64,000 nt of DNA. Origin: Flavobacterium rakeshii (GTDB lineage Bacteria > Bacteroidota > Bacteroidia > Flavobacteriales > Flavobacteriaceae). Of the stretch, positions 35,511-43,054 are shown in pieces. The DNA is taken from NCBI RefSeq assembly GCF_009741375.1, contig NZ_WOWP01000011.1, positions 1 through 64,000 of the forward strand, given 5' to 3'. The first letter of the stretch is position 1. Each line of letters begins with the position of its first letter. A model generated the notes under the pieces. That model saw only the letters and a list, made by a program, of their open reading frames with translations. It had not been told where the DNA came from and did no database searches. The translations under genes and the position numbers were made by a program.

Positions 35511-38186
35511 TTAATCTGCAATATTTGGGTTAAGCCATTTTACGGCTTCATCAATAGTTATATTTCTTCTTTTGGCATAATCATCAACCTGGTCCTGTTT
35601 AATTTTACCAAGTCCGAAGTACTTACTTTCAGGATTACCGAAGTAGTACCCCGACACCGATGAAGCCGGCCACATGGCAAGGCTTTCGGTAAGCGTTACA
35701 CCTGTATTTTTCTCTACATCCAGTAATTCCCAGATGGTTGTTTTCTCTAAGTGATCAGGGCAGGCAGGATATCCCGGAGCCGGACGTATACCTTTGTAAG
35801 CTTCTTTTATAAGTTCTTCGTTTGAAAGCTCTTCATTTGTGGCATAACCCCAAAACTCTTTCCTTACCTTTTCGTGCAGGTATTCGGCAAAAGCCTCTGC
35901 AAAACGATCACCCAGTGCTTTAACCATTATAGAGTTATAATCGTCATGGTTATTTTCAAACTCGGTAGCCTTTTCATCCACACCAAAACCGGTAGTTACA
36001 CAAAACGCACCCATATAATCTGTTTTACCAGTATCTTTAGGACAAACAAAATCAGACAGGGCAATATTTGGAGCACCCTTGGTTTTTTGCGACTGCTGCC
36101 TTAGCGTAAGGAAGGTAACCAGTTCATTTCCGCTTTCGTCATAAACAGCAACATCATCATCGTTTACCTGATTTGCCGGAAATATTCCGTACACTCCTTT
36201 TGCTTCCATCCAGTTTTCCTCAATAATAGAAGTCAACATTTTTTTAGCATCATCAAACAGGATCACTGCCTGCTCTCCTACTACCTCATCGGTAAGTATA
36301 TCAGGGTACTTGCCATGCAGATCCCACGTACGGAAAAACGGAGTCCAGTCAATATAAGGTACCAGTTCCTTTAACGATGGCGAAATAGCATGTATACCTG
36401 TTTTCTTTGGCTTATAGGCAGTATAATTCTCCCAGTCCAACTGAAGTTTGTTAGCCCTTGCATCGGCTATGGAAAGGAAATCCTTATCTCGCGAACGGTT
36501 TAAGTAACCTTCCCTAAGCTTGTCGTATTCTTCCCTTATGGTTCTGGAATATTCGGTTTTTGTACCTGTATTTATAAGATTTCCGGCCACAGTTACCGCT
36601 CTCGAAGCATCGTTAACATGCACCACAGTTTCCTTATACTCAGGTGCTATTTTTACAGCCGTATGCGCTCTTGAGGTTGTAGCTCCCCCTATCATGATAG
36701 GAATTGTTATATTCAGTTTATCCAGCTCTTTAGCTAAATACACCATCTCGTCAAGCGACGGCGTTATCAGTCCGCTCAACCCGATAATATCTACTTCTTC
36801 CTTAATAGCGGTTTCAATAATTCTTTCGGGCGGAACCATTACCCCAAGATCTATAATCTCAAAGTTGTTACACCCCAGTACTACCGATACGATATTTTTA
36901 CCAATGTCGTGCACATCACCTTTTACGGTTGCCATCAAAACCTTACCTGCCGAAGTTCCCTTACCTTTACCTTCTTCAATAAAAGGCAACAGATAAGCCA
37001 CTGCTTTTTTCATTACACGTGCCGACTTAACCACCTGTGGCAGGAACATTTTACCACTACCAAACAGGTCGCCCACCACATTCATACCCGCCATTAGGTT
37101 TATCTCAATAACCTCAATAGGTTTTGCAGCCGAAAGACGTGCTTCTTCCACATCGGCTTCTATAAATTCGTCAACCCCTTTTACAAGTGCATGGGTAATC
37201 CTTTCCTGCAACGGAAGCGATCGCCATTCCTGCACCTGCTTCTCTCCCGACTTTGCATCGCCTTTTACATTTTCGGCAAAAGCCAAAAGACGTTCGGTAG
37301 CATCGTCCCTGCGGTCAAGCAGTACATCTTCCACATGTTCTAAAAGTGCAGCATCGATTTCATCATATACCTCCAGCATTTCGGGATTTACAATCCCCAT
37401 ATCCATACCGTGCTTAATAGCATGATATAAAAATGCCGAGTGCATTGCTTCCCTTACCTTATCGTTCCCCCTAAAGGAGAATGACACATTACTCACTCCT
37501 CCACTTACGTGGGCATAAGGCAGGTTTTGCCTTATCCACTGTGCTGCCCGGAAAAAGTCGAGTGCATTTTTGCGGTGCTCCTCCATACCGGTAGCTACAG
37601 GGAAAATGTTCGGGTCAAAAATGATATCCTCAGGAGGGAAGTTTACCTTATCAACCAGTATATCGTACGATCGTTTACAGATATCTATACGTCTTTGGTA
37701 ATTATCTGCCTGACCTACCTCATCAAATGCCATTACTATTACAGCGGCACCATAACGTTTTACTTTTTTAGCGTGTTCAATAAACAGTCCCTCACCCTCT
37801 TTAAGACTGATGGAGTTTACCACGCTTTTACCCTGTACCACTTTAAGCCCTGCCTCAATAATCTCCCATTTGGAGCTGTCTATCATAATAGGCACACGGG
37901 CAATATCGGGTTCAGATGCTATTAGGTTAAGAAATGTTGTCATAGCACTAACACCATCTAACATCCCTTCATCCATATTTATATCAATAATCTGGGCACC
38001 ACCCTCTACCTGGGCACGGGCAATATCAAGCGCCTCTTCATATTTTTCTTCCTTTATAAGGCGCAGGAATTTTCGGGATCCCGTAACATTAGTACGTTCC
38101 CCTACATTTATAAAATTACTCTCGGGCGTAACGATTAACGGTTCAAGCCCCGACAGCTTTAAATATCTTTGTATATTCTCCTTCAT
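35511..38186 (-). CDS. metH: methionine synthase, folate/cobalamin/activation part (MetH2)
   Basis: An 891-residue protein holding the pterin-binding domain (about 20-290; [27 protein letters not shown]), cobalamin cap and binding domains (about 310-560; DVHDIG at 424-429 with cobalt-ligand His426) and the SAM-dependent activation domain (about 570-891; [12 protein letters not shown]). It lacks the homocysteine-binding module, which is the separate gene 8 nt upstream. Together they give a B12-dependent methionine synthase. Confidence 0.94.
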   Translation of the reverse strand: MKENIQRYLKLSGLEPLIVTPESNFINVGERTNVTGSRKFLRLIKEEKYEEALDIARAQVEGGAQIIDINMDEGMLDGVSAMTTFLNLIASEPDIARVPIMIDSSKWEIIEAGLKVVQGKSVVNSISLKEGEGLFIEHAKKVKRYGAAVIVMAFDEVGQADNYQRRIDICKRSYDILVDKVNFPPEDIIFDPNIFPVATGMEEHRKNALDFFRAAQWIRQNLPYAHVSGGVSNVSFSFRGNDKVREAMHSAFLYHAIKHGMDMGIVNPEMLEVYDEIDAALLEHVEDVLLDRRDDATERLLAFAENVKGDAKSGEKQVQEWRSLPLQERITHALVKGVDEFIEADVEEARLSAAKPIEVIEINLMAGMNVVGDLFGSGKMFLPQVVKSARVMKKAVAYLLPFIEEGKGKGTSAGKVLMATVKGDVHDIGKNIVSVVLGCNNFEIIDLGVMVPPERIIETAIKEEVDIIGLSGLITPSLDEMVYLAKELDKLNITIPIMIGGATTSRAHTAVKIAPEYKETVVHVNDASRAVTVAGNLINTGTKTEYSRTIREEYDKLREGYLNRSRDKDFLSIADARANKLQLDWENYTAYKPKKTGIHAISPSLKELVPYIDWTPFFRTWDLHGKYPDILTDEVVGEQAVILFDDAKKMLTSIIEENWMEAKGVYGIFPANQVNDDDVAVYDESGNELVTFLTLRQQSQKTKGAPNIALSDFVCPKDTGKTDYMGAFCVTTGFGVDEKATEFENNHDDYNSIMVKALGDRFAEAFAEYLHEKVRKEFWGYATNEELSNEELIKEAYKGIRPAPGYPACPDHLEKTTIWELLDVEKNTGVTLTESLAMWPASSVSGYYFGNPESKYFGLGKIKQDQVDDYAKRRNITIDEAVKWLNPNIAD

Positions 38187-38194
38187 GTTTCCTC

Positions 38195-39196
38195 TTAGCT
38201 AACAACGGGCAACTGTCTTGGCTTATAGTTAGCCGAAACTTCTGCAATTAACTTAATATGCTCTGGTGTTGTACCACAGCATCCTCCTATAATATTAATC
38301 AGATTATCATCCAGATACTCTTTAATAAGCACCTGCATTTCCTCTGCTGTCTGGTCATACTGTCCAAATGCATTTGGCAGTCCTGCATTAGGGTGTGCCG
38401 ATACATTGAATGATGTGTTATGCGCCAGTCTTTTCAGGTATGGTTTTAACTGATCGGCACCCAGTGCGCAATTGAAACCAACACTCAATAACGGTATATG
38501 TGAAATGGATATTAAAAATGCCTCAACCGTTTGTCCTGAAAGCGTTCTGCCCGAAGCATCGGTAATTGTACCGCTTACCATTACAGGTATATCCAGCCCC
38601 AATTCCTCTTTTACTTCCTCTATAGCAAAAAGCGCAGCTTTAGCATTAAGGGTATCAAAAATGGTTTCTACCAAAAGAAGGTCGCTACCCCCGTCAATAA
38701 GAGCACGCACCTGTTCTTTATAAGCTATTAAAAGCTGATCGAAAGTAATAGCCCTGTATCCCGGATCGTTCACATCGGGCGACATGCTTGCCGTACGGTT
38801 TGTAGGTCCTATAGAGCCTGCCACAAAACGAGGTTTATCAGGATTTTTTGCAGTATATTCATCGGCAACCTCACGGGCAATTTTAGCCGACTCATAGTTA
38901 AGTTCATACACCAAATGTTCCATGTGGTAATCGGCCATACCAATGGTAGTACCCGAGAAGGTATTGGTTTCTACAATATCAGCACCTGCCTCAAAATATA
39001 AGGCATGAATATCCCTTATAGCCTGTGGCTGGGTTAGTGATAACAGGTCGTTATTCCCTTTTAACGGATGCGGAAAATCTGCAAATCGTTCGCTCCTAAA
39101 ATCTTCTTCCGTAAAATTATACCGCTGTAGCATGGTACCCATAGCACCATCCAGTATAAGTATCCTTTCGTTAAGAGCCTGATGTATTTTTGACAT
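38195..39196 (-). CDS. metH: methionine synthase, homocysteine methyltransferase part (MetH1)
   Basis: A 333-residue homocysteine S-methyltransferase domain. The zinc ligands are Cys243 (VGFNCALG) and Cys306-Cys307 (GGCCGTT); the N-terminal DGAMGTMLQ (16-24) is typical. It corresponds to the first module of full-length MetH and is followed after 8 nt by the remaining modules. It is the first gene behind the SAM-I riboswitch. Confidence 0.93.
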   Translation of the reverse strand: MSKIHQALNERILILDGAMGTMLQRYNFTEEDFRSERFADFPHPLKGNNDLLSLTQPQAIRDIHALYFEAGADIVETNTFSGTTIGMADYHMEHLVYELNYESAKIAREVADEYTAKNPDKPRFVAGSIGPTNRTASMSPDVNDPGYRAITFDQLLIAYKEQVRALIDGGSDLLLVETIFDTLNAKAALFAIEEVKEELGLDIPVMVSGTITDASGRTLSGQTVEAFLISISHIPLLSVGFNCALGADQLKPYLKRLAHNTSFNVSAHPNAGLPNAFGQYDQTAEEMQVLIKEYLDDNLINIIGGCCGTTPEHIKLIAEVSANYKPRQLPVVS

Positions 39197-39284
39197 AACA
39201 GTTTATATTCGGATTAATGTTCCGTTATAATATCAATATGTCATCAAAAAAGTGGAGAGAGAAAATACGGGAGTATTTTCCTTG

Positions 39285-39386
39285 TGTTATCTATCCGCGC
39301 TTGCGGTAGAATTTAGCACCTTCTTTAAAGATTAAAGGGTTGCTAAGGCTTCATCGGGTCTATTCCCTCTGCCTTTCGTGATAACA
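39285..39386 (-). ncRNA. SAM-I riboswitch (S-box leader) of metH-metF
   Basis: Read on the minus strand it has closing P1 TGTTATC / GATAACA (39386-39380 with 39291-39285), then CACGAAAGGCAGAGGGA, GACCCGATGAAGCC, TTAGCAACC, AAGGTGCTAAATTCT: the conserved S-box core in order. It lies 89 nt before the first metH gene. A downstream hairpin GAAAATAC/GTATTTTC (39261-39280) may be part of the expression platform, but the T-tract is not adjacent. Confidence 0.93.
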
Positions 39387-39409
39387 AATCAATTTGTATA
39401 AGAACCCTG

Positions 39410-39441
39410 CAAAGTAATGTAATAAATTGTTACAAAACAAA
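39410..39441 (-). promoter_or_regulatory. promoter of the metH-metF operon
   Basis: Minus-strand TACTTTG (39410-39416, one base short of TAnnTTTG) with TTTG 21 nt upstream (39438-39441), placed just before the riboswitch. It overlaps the divergent barstar promoter. Confidence 0.4.
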
Positions 39442-39456
39442 TTTGTTTTATTTTTG
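39427..39456 (+). promoter_or_regulatory. barstar gene promoter
   Basis: TTG (39427-39429), 19-nt spacer, TATTTTTG (39449-39456), 24 nt before the ATG: a consensus Bacteroidetes promoter. Confidence 0.5.
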
Positions 39457-39480
39457 AGTCAAATTTCTTAATTCCAAAAA

Positions 39481-39954
39481 ATGTTCAAATTTGACAACAA
39501 TCCAGACACATGGCAAAGACTGGATTATCAGATAATGCGTCGTGGATCTATAAAACCCTATACTGAAGATGCATCTTTAAAAAAAGATATCTCCTGGCTG
39601 GAGTCTGAAAATTACAATATAACAGAATTTGATTGTAGCATATGGGAAACCCAAGAATTAATGCACTTTGAACTCTCTGATAAGCTTGAGTTTCCGGGCT
39701 ATTATGGAAAAAACTATGGCGCTTTAAATGAATGTCTTAACGAACTTGAAATAACAAATAACGGACTTGTTGTAGTATTCCGAAACCTCGATACTCTTAA
39801 TATAAATACAGCTCATACACTTATGGATATATTTATAACAAGTTCAAGACGTCATTTGTTATTTAATGAACGTTTAATAATTTTAATTAAGGTTAAAAGC
39901 AACAAATATCCATTACACCCATTAGGCTCCATAGAGTTATCCTGGGATTGGTAA
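39481..39954 (+). CDS. barstar-family (ribonuclease inhibitor-like) protein
   Basis: A 157-residue protein whose C-terminal part (about 65-150) is a barstar fold: ELSDKLEFPGYYGKNYGALNECL (about 70-92) is the hallmark. An N-terminal extension of about 50 residues precedes it. Barstar proteins neutralise barnase-type RNases or act as immunity proteins; no such toxin gene is nearby, so it is an orphan here. It has a good promoter of its own and converges with the minus-strand genes. Confidence 0.85.
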   Translation: MFKFDNNPDTWQRLDYQIMRRGSIKPYTEDASLKKDISWLESENYNITEFDCSIWETQELMHFELSDKLEFPGYYGKNYGALNECLNELEITNNGLVVVFRNLDTLNINTAHTLMDIFITSSRRHLLFNERLIILIKVKSNKYPLHPLGSIELSWDW

Positions 39955-39956
39955 TA

Positions 39957-40484
39957 TTAAGCTGCAATTTTTTTTTGTTTTTCAGCAATCTCTACCAAAG
40001 CTTCAAATAGCTTTTGTACTATTTCCCCTCTACTGTCTTTAGGAGCACCTAAAAAGAGGGCTTCTAACCCGTGTACCGATGCCGCCAGTTTTACCTCATC
40101 TTTAAATGATGCAGGTAGCCCTGTTGCATTTTTATTTACCGACACCACATTAAATCCGCTTTTAAGCAACTTTGTATAATCTAACGGAAGACTGTCGTCC
40201 CCCGAAGCGTCAACTGCAATCAGGTTGCTAATATTATTAGCATGCAGGTATTGTACCACATCTTCCATTTTGAACGGAATGCCAAACTGTATAAAATTGG
40301 CCTCCCACGAGAAGTTCACCCCCTCCTTTTCAAAAAAGGCTACCGATGAGTTGGTAATTACCGGAAACCTCAGGTCTATTTTATTATCCAGCGCAAGGCC
40401 TTTTCTTTCTTTTAAAACTTTATTTATGAGTGCGCTCCCCACATTTCCTATACCGAAGAGCACTATGTTTATCCTGTTATTCAT
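39957..40484 (-). CDS. homoserine-dehydrogenase-like NAD-binding protein, lacking the catalytic domain
   Basis: A 175-residue protein like the N-terminal NAD(P)-binding part of ThrA/MetL-type homoserine dehydrogenase: GIGNVGSALI (11-20), then LIAVDASGDDSLPLDYTKLLKSGFNVVSVNKNA (about 88-120). The catalytic dimerisation domain that normally follows is missing; instead a short helical C-terminus ends in KQKKIAA. It may be a truncated remnant or a shortened regulatory form. It lies 124 nt after the OsmC gene. Confidence 0.7.
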   Translation of the reverse strand: MNNRINIVLFGIGNVGSALINKVLKERKGLALDNKIDLRFPVITNSSVAFFEKEGVNFSWEANFIQFGIPFKMEDVVQYLHANNISNLIAVDASGDDSLPLDYTKLLKSGFNVVSVNKNATGLPASFKDEVKLAASVHGLEALFLGAPKDSRGEIVQKLFEALVEIAEKQKKIAA

Positions 40485-40517
40485 TTTCTTTTTTACTTTT
40501 TCTTTTTAAAGAATGGG

Positions 40518-40544
40518 CTTCCCCCTGTTATGGCGCAGGGGGAA
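40518..40544. repeat. inverted repeat between the OsmC and dehydrogenase-like genes
   Basis: TTCCCCCTG (40519-40527) and CAGGGGGAA (40536-40544), 8-nt loop, GC-rich against its surroundings. No T-tract follows on either strand, so a simple intrinsic terminator is unlikely; it may be an mRNA-stability or processing structure. Confidence 0.6.
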
Positions 40545-40608
40545 AGACCAGTTCTTCACAAACAAACAAAAACAACTTAAAATCTTTTTATATCAAACCA
40601 TTACACAA

Positions 40609-41055
40609 TTAGTAATGGTATTCCTTGTAGAGTATGAGGTCAACGGGTGTGGCATTGACCAGATTATCATACACAGGGCTACGAGCCTGTATCTCTTTTA
40701 CCCATCGCTGTAAAGCGGTTAAAGAAGCCTTTGTTGACGGCTTAAGGGTAATTTCCAGTTTACTGAAACCGGCTCTTTCTTTCGTGTTCTTTCCTTCATA
40801 TTTTGCCGCATTAAAGTTCCCTGTAATTTCTACCTGTAATGAGTTAAGTTCAATACCCTGCTCTCCGGCGACCAGTTGTCCTAGTGAATTAATGCATCCG
40901 GCAAATCCTGCTAAAATATATTCGTAAGGATTAGGCCCCTGTAGTTCCGGGAACTTTTCGTTTTCGCTTATCCTTAAATCAGTATTAAGTGTTTTAACTA
41001 CAAATTGCTTATTGTTACCTGTGTACCCTAGTACGTTAATAGATGTTGTGTTCAT
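40609..41055 (-). CDS. OsmC-family protein
   Basis: A 148-residue OsmC/Ohr-fold protein. The peroxidatic cysteine position is Cys54 (GFAGCINSLG), but the usual second cysteine is replaced by Ser126 (ARSPVYDN), so classic two-cysteine peroxide reduction is unlikely. OsmC proteins of this type are often found beside methionine/sulfur genes in Bacteroidetes. Two leader-peptide attenuator units lie upstream. Confidence 0.88.
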   Translation of the reverse strand: MNTTSINVLGYTGNNKQFVVKTLNTDLRISENEKFPELQGPNPYEYILAGFAGCINSLGQLVAGEQGIELNSLQVEITGNFNAAKYEGKNTKERAGFSKLEITLKPSTKASLTALQRWVKEIQARSPVYDNLVNATPVDLILYKEYHY

Positions 41056-41094
41056 AATATTGCTATTTTTAAATGAGAATGATTGAAATAAAAA

Positions 41095-41126
41095 AAGGTC
41101 CTCTTGGAGTTTACCAAAAGGACCTT
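41095..41126 (-). terminator. second attenuator terminator upstream of the OsmC gene
   Basis: AAGGTCCT..TGG / CCA..AGGACCTT (41095-41107 / 41114-41126) with a T-run on the minus strand, 40 nt before the OsmC start. On the minus strand CTTTTGG (41120-41114), part of the 5' arm, pairs with CCAAAAG (41169-41163) in the preceding leader ORF, a possible antiterminator. Confidence 0.75.
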
Positions 41127-41150
41127 ACACTTGAATTATAAAACTAAATA

Positions 41151-41264
41151 TTAAGTCGTTCGCTTTTGGCAATATACATAGGGCTTCCACATCCAGGTAT
41201 ACGAAATACAGATGAACTTATAAATGGTTGTGATAAACGATGTAAACGAATTAAAAACTTTCAT
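41151..41264 (-). CDS. possible leader peptide 2 upstream of the OsmC gene
   Basis: A 37-codon ORF starting MKVFNSFTSFI and with YTWMWKPYVYC near the end. It ends 24 nt before terminator 41095-41126, and its codons 32-34 contain the antiterminator arm. The composition is rich in aromatic residues (four Phe, four Tyr, two Trp). Translation is not proved; the layout fits a ribosome-controlled attenuator. Confidence 0.5.
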   Translation of the reverse strand: MKVFNSFTSFITTIYKFICISYTWMWKPYVYCQKRTT

Positions 41265-41307
41265 GTCCCTATTACGGTTATTGCCAAATAATAATTTAAA
41301 ATAAAAA

Positions 41308-41330
41308 AGCCCCTGCTGTTGGCAGGGGCT
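41308..41330 (-). terminator. first attenuator terminator upstream of the OsmC gene
   Basis: AGCCCCTGC (41308-41316), 5-nt loop, GCAGGGGCT (41322-41330), T-tract on the minus strand. GCAGGGG (41379-41373, in leader 1) can pair with the 5' arm CCCCTGC (41328-41322), with CTGT/ACAG extending it after an internal loop, as an antiterminator. Confidence 0.8.
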
Positions 41331-41358
41331 CTGTGTTTTATATAATTTTAATTTAAAA

Positions 41359-41427
41359 TTAGTCAACAGTCACCCCTGCGGAAATCTTCCACGTAAAGTA
41401 TGACATATTGCAAATAATAAATTTCAT
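41359..41427 (-). CDS. possible leader peptide 1 upstream of the OsmC gene
   Basis: A 22-codon ORF starting MKFIICNMSYFTWK and ending GVTVD. Codons 17-19 (Ala-Gly-Val) hold the antiterminator arm GCAGGGG. It stands 52 nt downstream of a good promoter and 28 nt before terminator 41308-41330. Which amino acid would stall the ribosome is unclear; Tyr, Phe, Thr and Trp at 10-13 are at the right distance. Confidence 0.5.
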   Translation of the reverse strand: MKFIICNMSYFTWKISAGVTVD

Positions 41428-41478
41428 TTCTCTGATTTTGAACAACAAACATCCGAACAATTCCCGACATAAACAACA

Positions 41479-41510
41479 CAAAAAGTAAAAATTAACATTT
41501 TAAAAACAAA
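41479..41510 (-). promoter_or_regulatory. promoter of the leader-OsmC transcript
   Basis: Minus-strand TACTTTTTG (41479-41487) with TTTG 19 nt upstream (41507-41510). Confidence 0.5.
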
Positions 41511-41613
41511 TAACCGGGCTCTTAAATACTGTTTATTTAAACAAACAGCGTTAAAAAACACTTTTCAAAATATTAAAATCCTGAGCAGTTTTTTTTATTC
41601 CAAATAGGTTTTA

Positions 41614-41621
41614 TACCTTTG
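41614..41621 (+). promoter_or_regulatory. -7 box of metK
   Basis: TACCTTTG followed by C, the consensus -7 element; the -33 region is a T-run without G. Transcription would start just before the SAM-II-like aptamer. Confidence 0.5.
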
Positions 41622-41633
41622 CAGGAGAAAAAA

Positions 41634-41703
41634 TTAGAGGAAAGATTTGTACTGATTGCAACCTCAATAAAAAATGCTAAAGCAGGACCACTTCCCTTTA
41701 GCA
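41634..41703 (+). ncRNA. SAM-II-like riboswitch of metK with overlapping hairpin
   Basis: GAGG (41637-41640) pairs with CCTC (41662-41665) as P1; between and after it the SAM-II signature elements GATTTGTAC, GATTGCAA and AAAAATGCTAAAG occur in the known order. The 3' pseudoknot strand TGCTAAAG (41675-41682) is also perfectly complementary to CTTTAGCA (41696-41703), giving an alternative 8-bp hairpin that could serve as the expression platform. It is 51 nt before metK, which makes SAM. Confidence 0.82.
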
Positions 41704-41753
41704 CTTACCGCATTCAGCACTATTTTTTCACTACATAAATTAGTAAACATTTT

Positions 41754-43004
41754 ATGGCATATTTATTTACGTCAGAATCAGTGAGCGAAGGGCACCCTGA
41801 TAAAATTGCTGACCAGATTTCGGATGCGCTGATTGATAACTTCCTGGCTTTTGATGCTGATTCAAAAGTAGCCTGTGAAACTCTTGTTACAACAGGACAG
41901 GTAGTACTTGCAGGAGAAGTAAAATCAAAAACTTACCTTGACGTGCAGCAAATTGCACGCGATGTAATTAAGAAAATAGGCTACACAAAAAGCGAATATA
42001 TGTTTGAGGCTAACTCATGTGGTGTTTTATCTGCCATACACGAGCAGTCTCAGGATATCAACCAGGGAGTAGACAGGCTTACTAAAGAAGAACAGGGAGC
42101 CGGTGACCAGGGTATGATGTTTGGTTATGCTACAAACGAAACCGAAGATTATATGCCACTGGCACTTAACCTATCACACAAACTTTTACAGGAACTTGCC
42201 GCTTTACGCCGTGAGGATAAAGAGATTACTTACCTGCGCCCTGATGCTAAGTCTCAGGTTACGCTTGAGTATGATGATGACAACAAGCCTGTAAAAATAA
42301 AAACCATAGTTATCTCAACTCAGCATGATGATTTTGCTGATGAGCCTACTATGCTTGCTAAAATTAAACAAGATATACTGGATATCCTTATACCAAGAAT
42401 ATTGGAAAAGAACCCTCAGTATGCTTACCTGTTTAACAGTGAGATTGAGTACCACATTAACCCTACCGGTAAATTTGTTATTGGCGGACCTCACGGTGAT
42501 GCCGGACTTACAGGAAGGAAAATTATTGTAGATACTTATGGTGGCAAAGGTGCTCACGGTGGTGGTGCTTTCTCGGGTAAAGATCCAAGTAAAGTAGACC
42601 GTAGTGCAGCATATGCTACACGTCACATTGCTAAAAACCTTGTTGCTGCCGGTGTTGCCGATGAGATTTTAGTACAGGTATCATATGCTATTGGGGTTGC
42701 TAAACCAATGGGTATTTACATCAATACTTACGGTACTAAAAAAGTTGACCTTAAGGATGGAGAAATCGCTAAAAAAGTAGAGGAAATTTTTGACATGAGA
42801 CCTTACTTTATTGAGCAACGCCTTAAACTAAGAAACCCTATATACAGCGAAACAGCTGCATACGGACACATGGGCCGTAAGCCTGAAACGGTAACAAAAA
42901 CTTTCACCTCTCCAAACGGAGAACAAAAAACACTGGAAGTGGAATTGTTTACATGGGAAAAATTAGACTATGTAGAAAAAGTAAAAGAAGCATTCGGGCT
43001 TTAA
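41754..43004 (+). CDS. metK: S-adenosylmethionine synthetase
   Basis: A 416-residue enzyme making SAM from methionine and ATP. Visible: [22 protein letters not shown] (7-28), [39 protein letters not shown] and [17 protein letters not shown]. Length is normal. It is a single-gene unit with a SAM-II-like riboswitch in its leader and a terminator after it. It shares the locus with metF and metH. Confidence 0.96.
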   Translation: MAYLFTSESVSEGHPDKIADQISDALIDNFLAFDADSKVACETLVTTGQVVLAGEVKSKTYLDVQQIARDVIKKIGYTKSEYMFEANSCGVLSAIHEQSQDINQGVDRLTKEEQGAGDQGMMFGYATNETEDYMPLALNLSHKLLQELAALRREDKEITYLRPDAKSQVTLEYDDDNKPVKIKTIVISTQHDDFADEPTMLAKIKQDILDILIPRILEKNPQYAYLFNSEIEYHINPTGKFVIGGPHGDAGLTGRKIIVDTYGGKGAHGGGAFSGKDPSKVDRSAAYATRHIAKNLVAAGVADEILVQVSYAIGVAKPMGIYINTYGTKKVDLKDGEIAKKVEEIFDMRPYFIEQRLKLRNPIYSETAAYGHMGRKPETVTKTFTSPNGEQKTLEVELFTWEKLDYVEKVKEAFGL

Positions 43005-43023
43005 TATCCCGATTGATACAAAT

Positions 43024-43053
43024 AAAAAAGGCAGCCAATCGGCTGCCTTTTTT
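43024..43053. terminator. bidirectional terminator between metK and the barrel gene
   Basis: AAAAAAGGCAGCC, loop AATC, GGCTGCCTTTTTT, T-tracts on both strands. Confidence 0.92.
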
Positions 43054-43054
43054 A

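Noticed and set aside
36520..36996. 158-residue plus-strand reading frame
   Set aside because: It lies wholly opposite metH, which has strong family motifs; it has no promoter and a Ser/Thr-rich shadow composition.
39194..39291. Possible switch in which the riboswitch P1 strand ATAACA pairs with TGTTAT at the metH start codon
   Set aside because: Only 6 AT-rich base pairs, and the logic would open the start codon when SAM is bound, the reverse of what is expected.
41151..41366. A 71-residue minus-strand reading frame
   Set aside because: It runs straight through terminator 41308-41330, starts inside leader 1's 3' region and has no family likeness. Only its 3' part, from the ATG at 41264, fits as a leader peptide.
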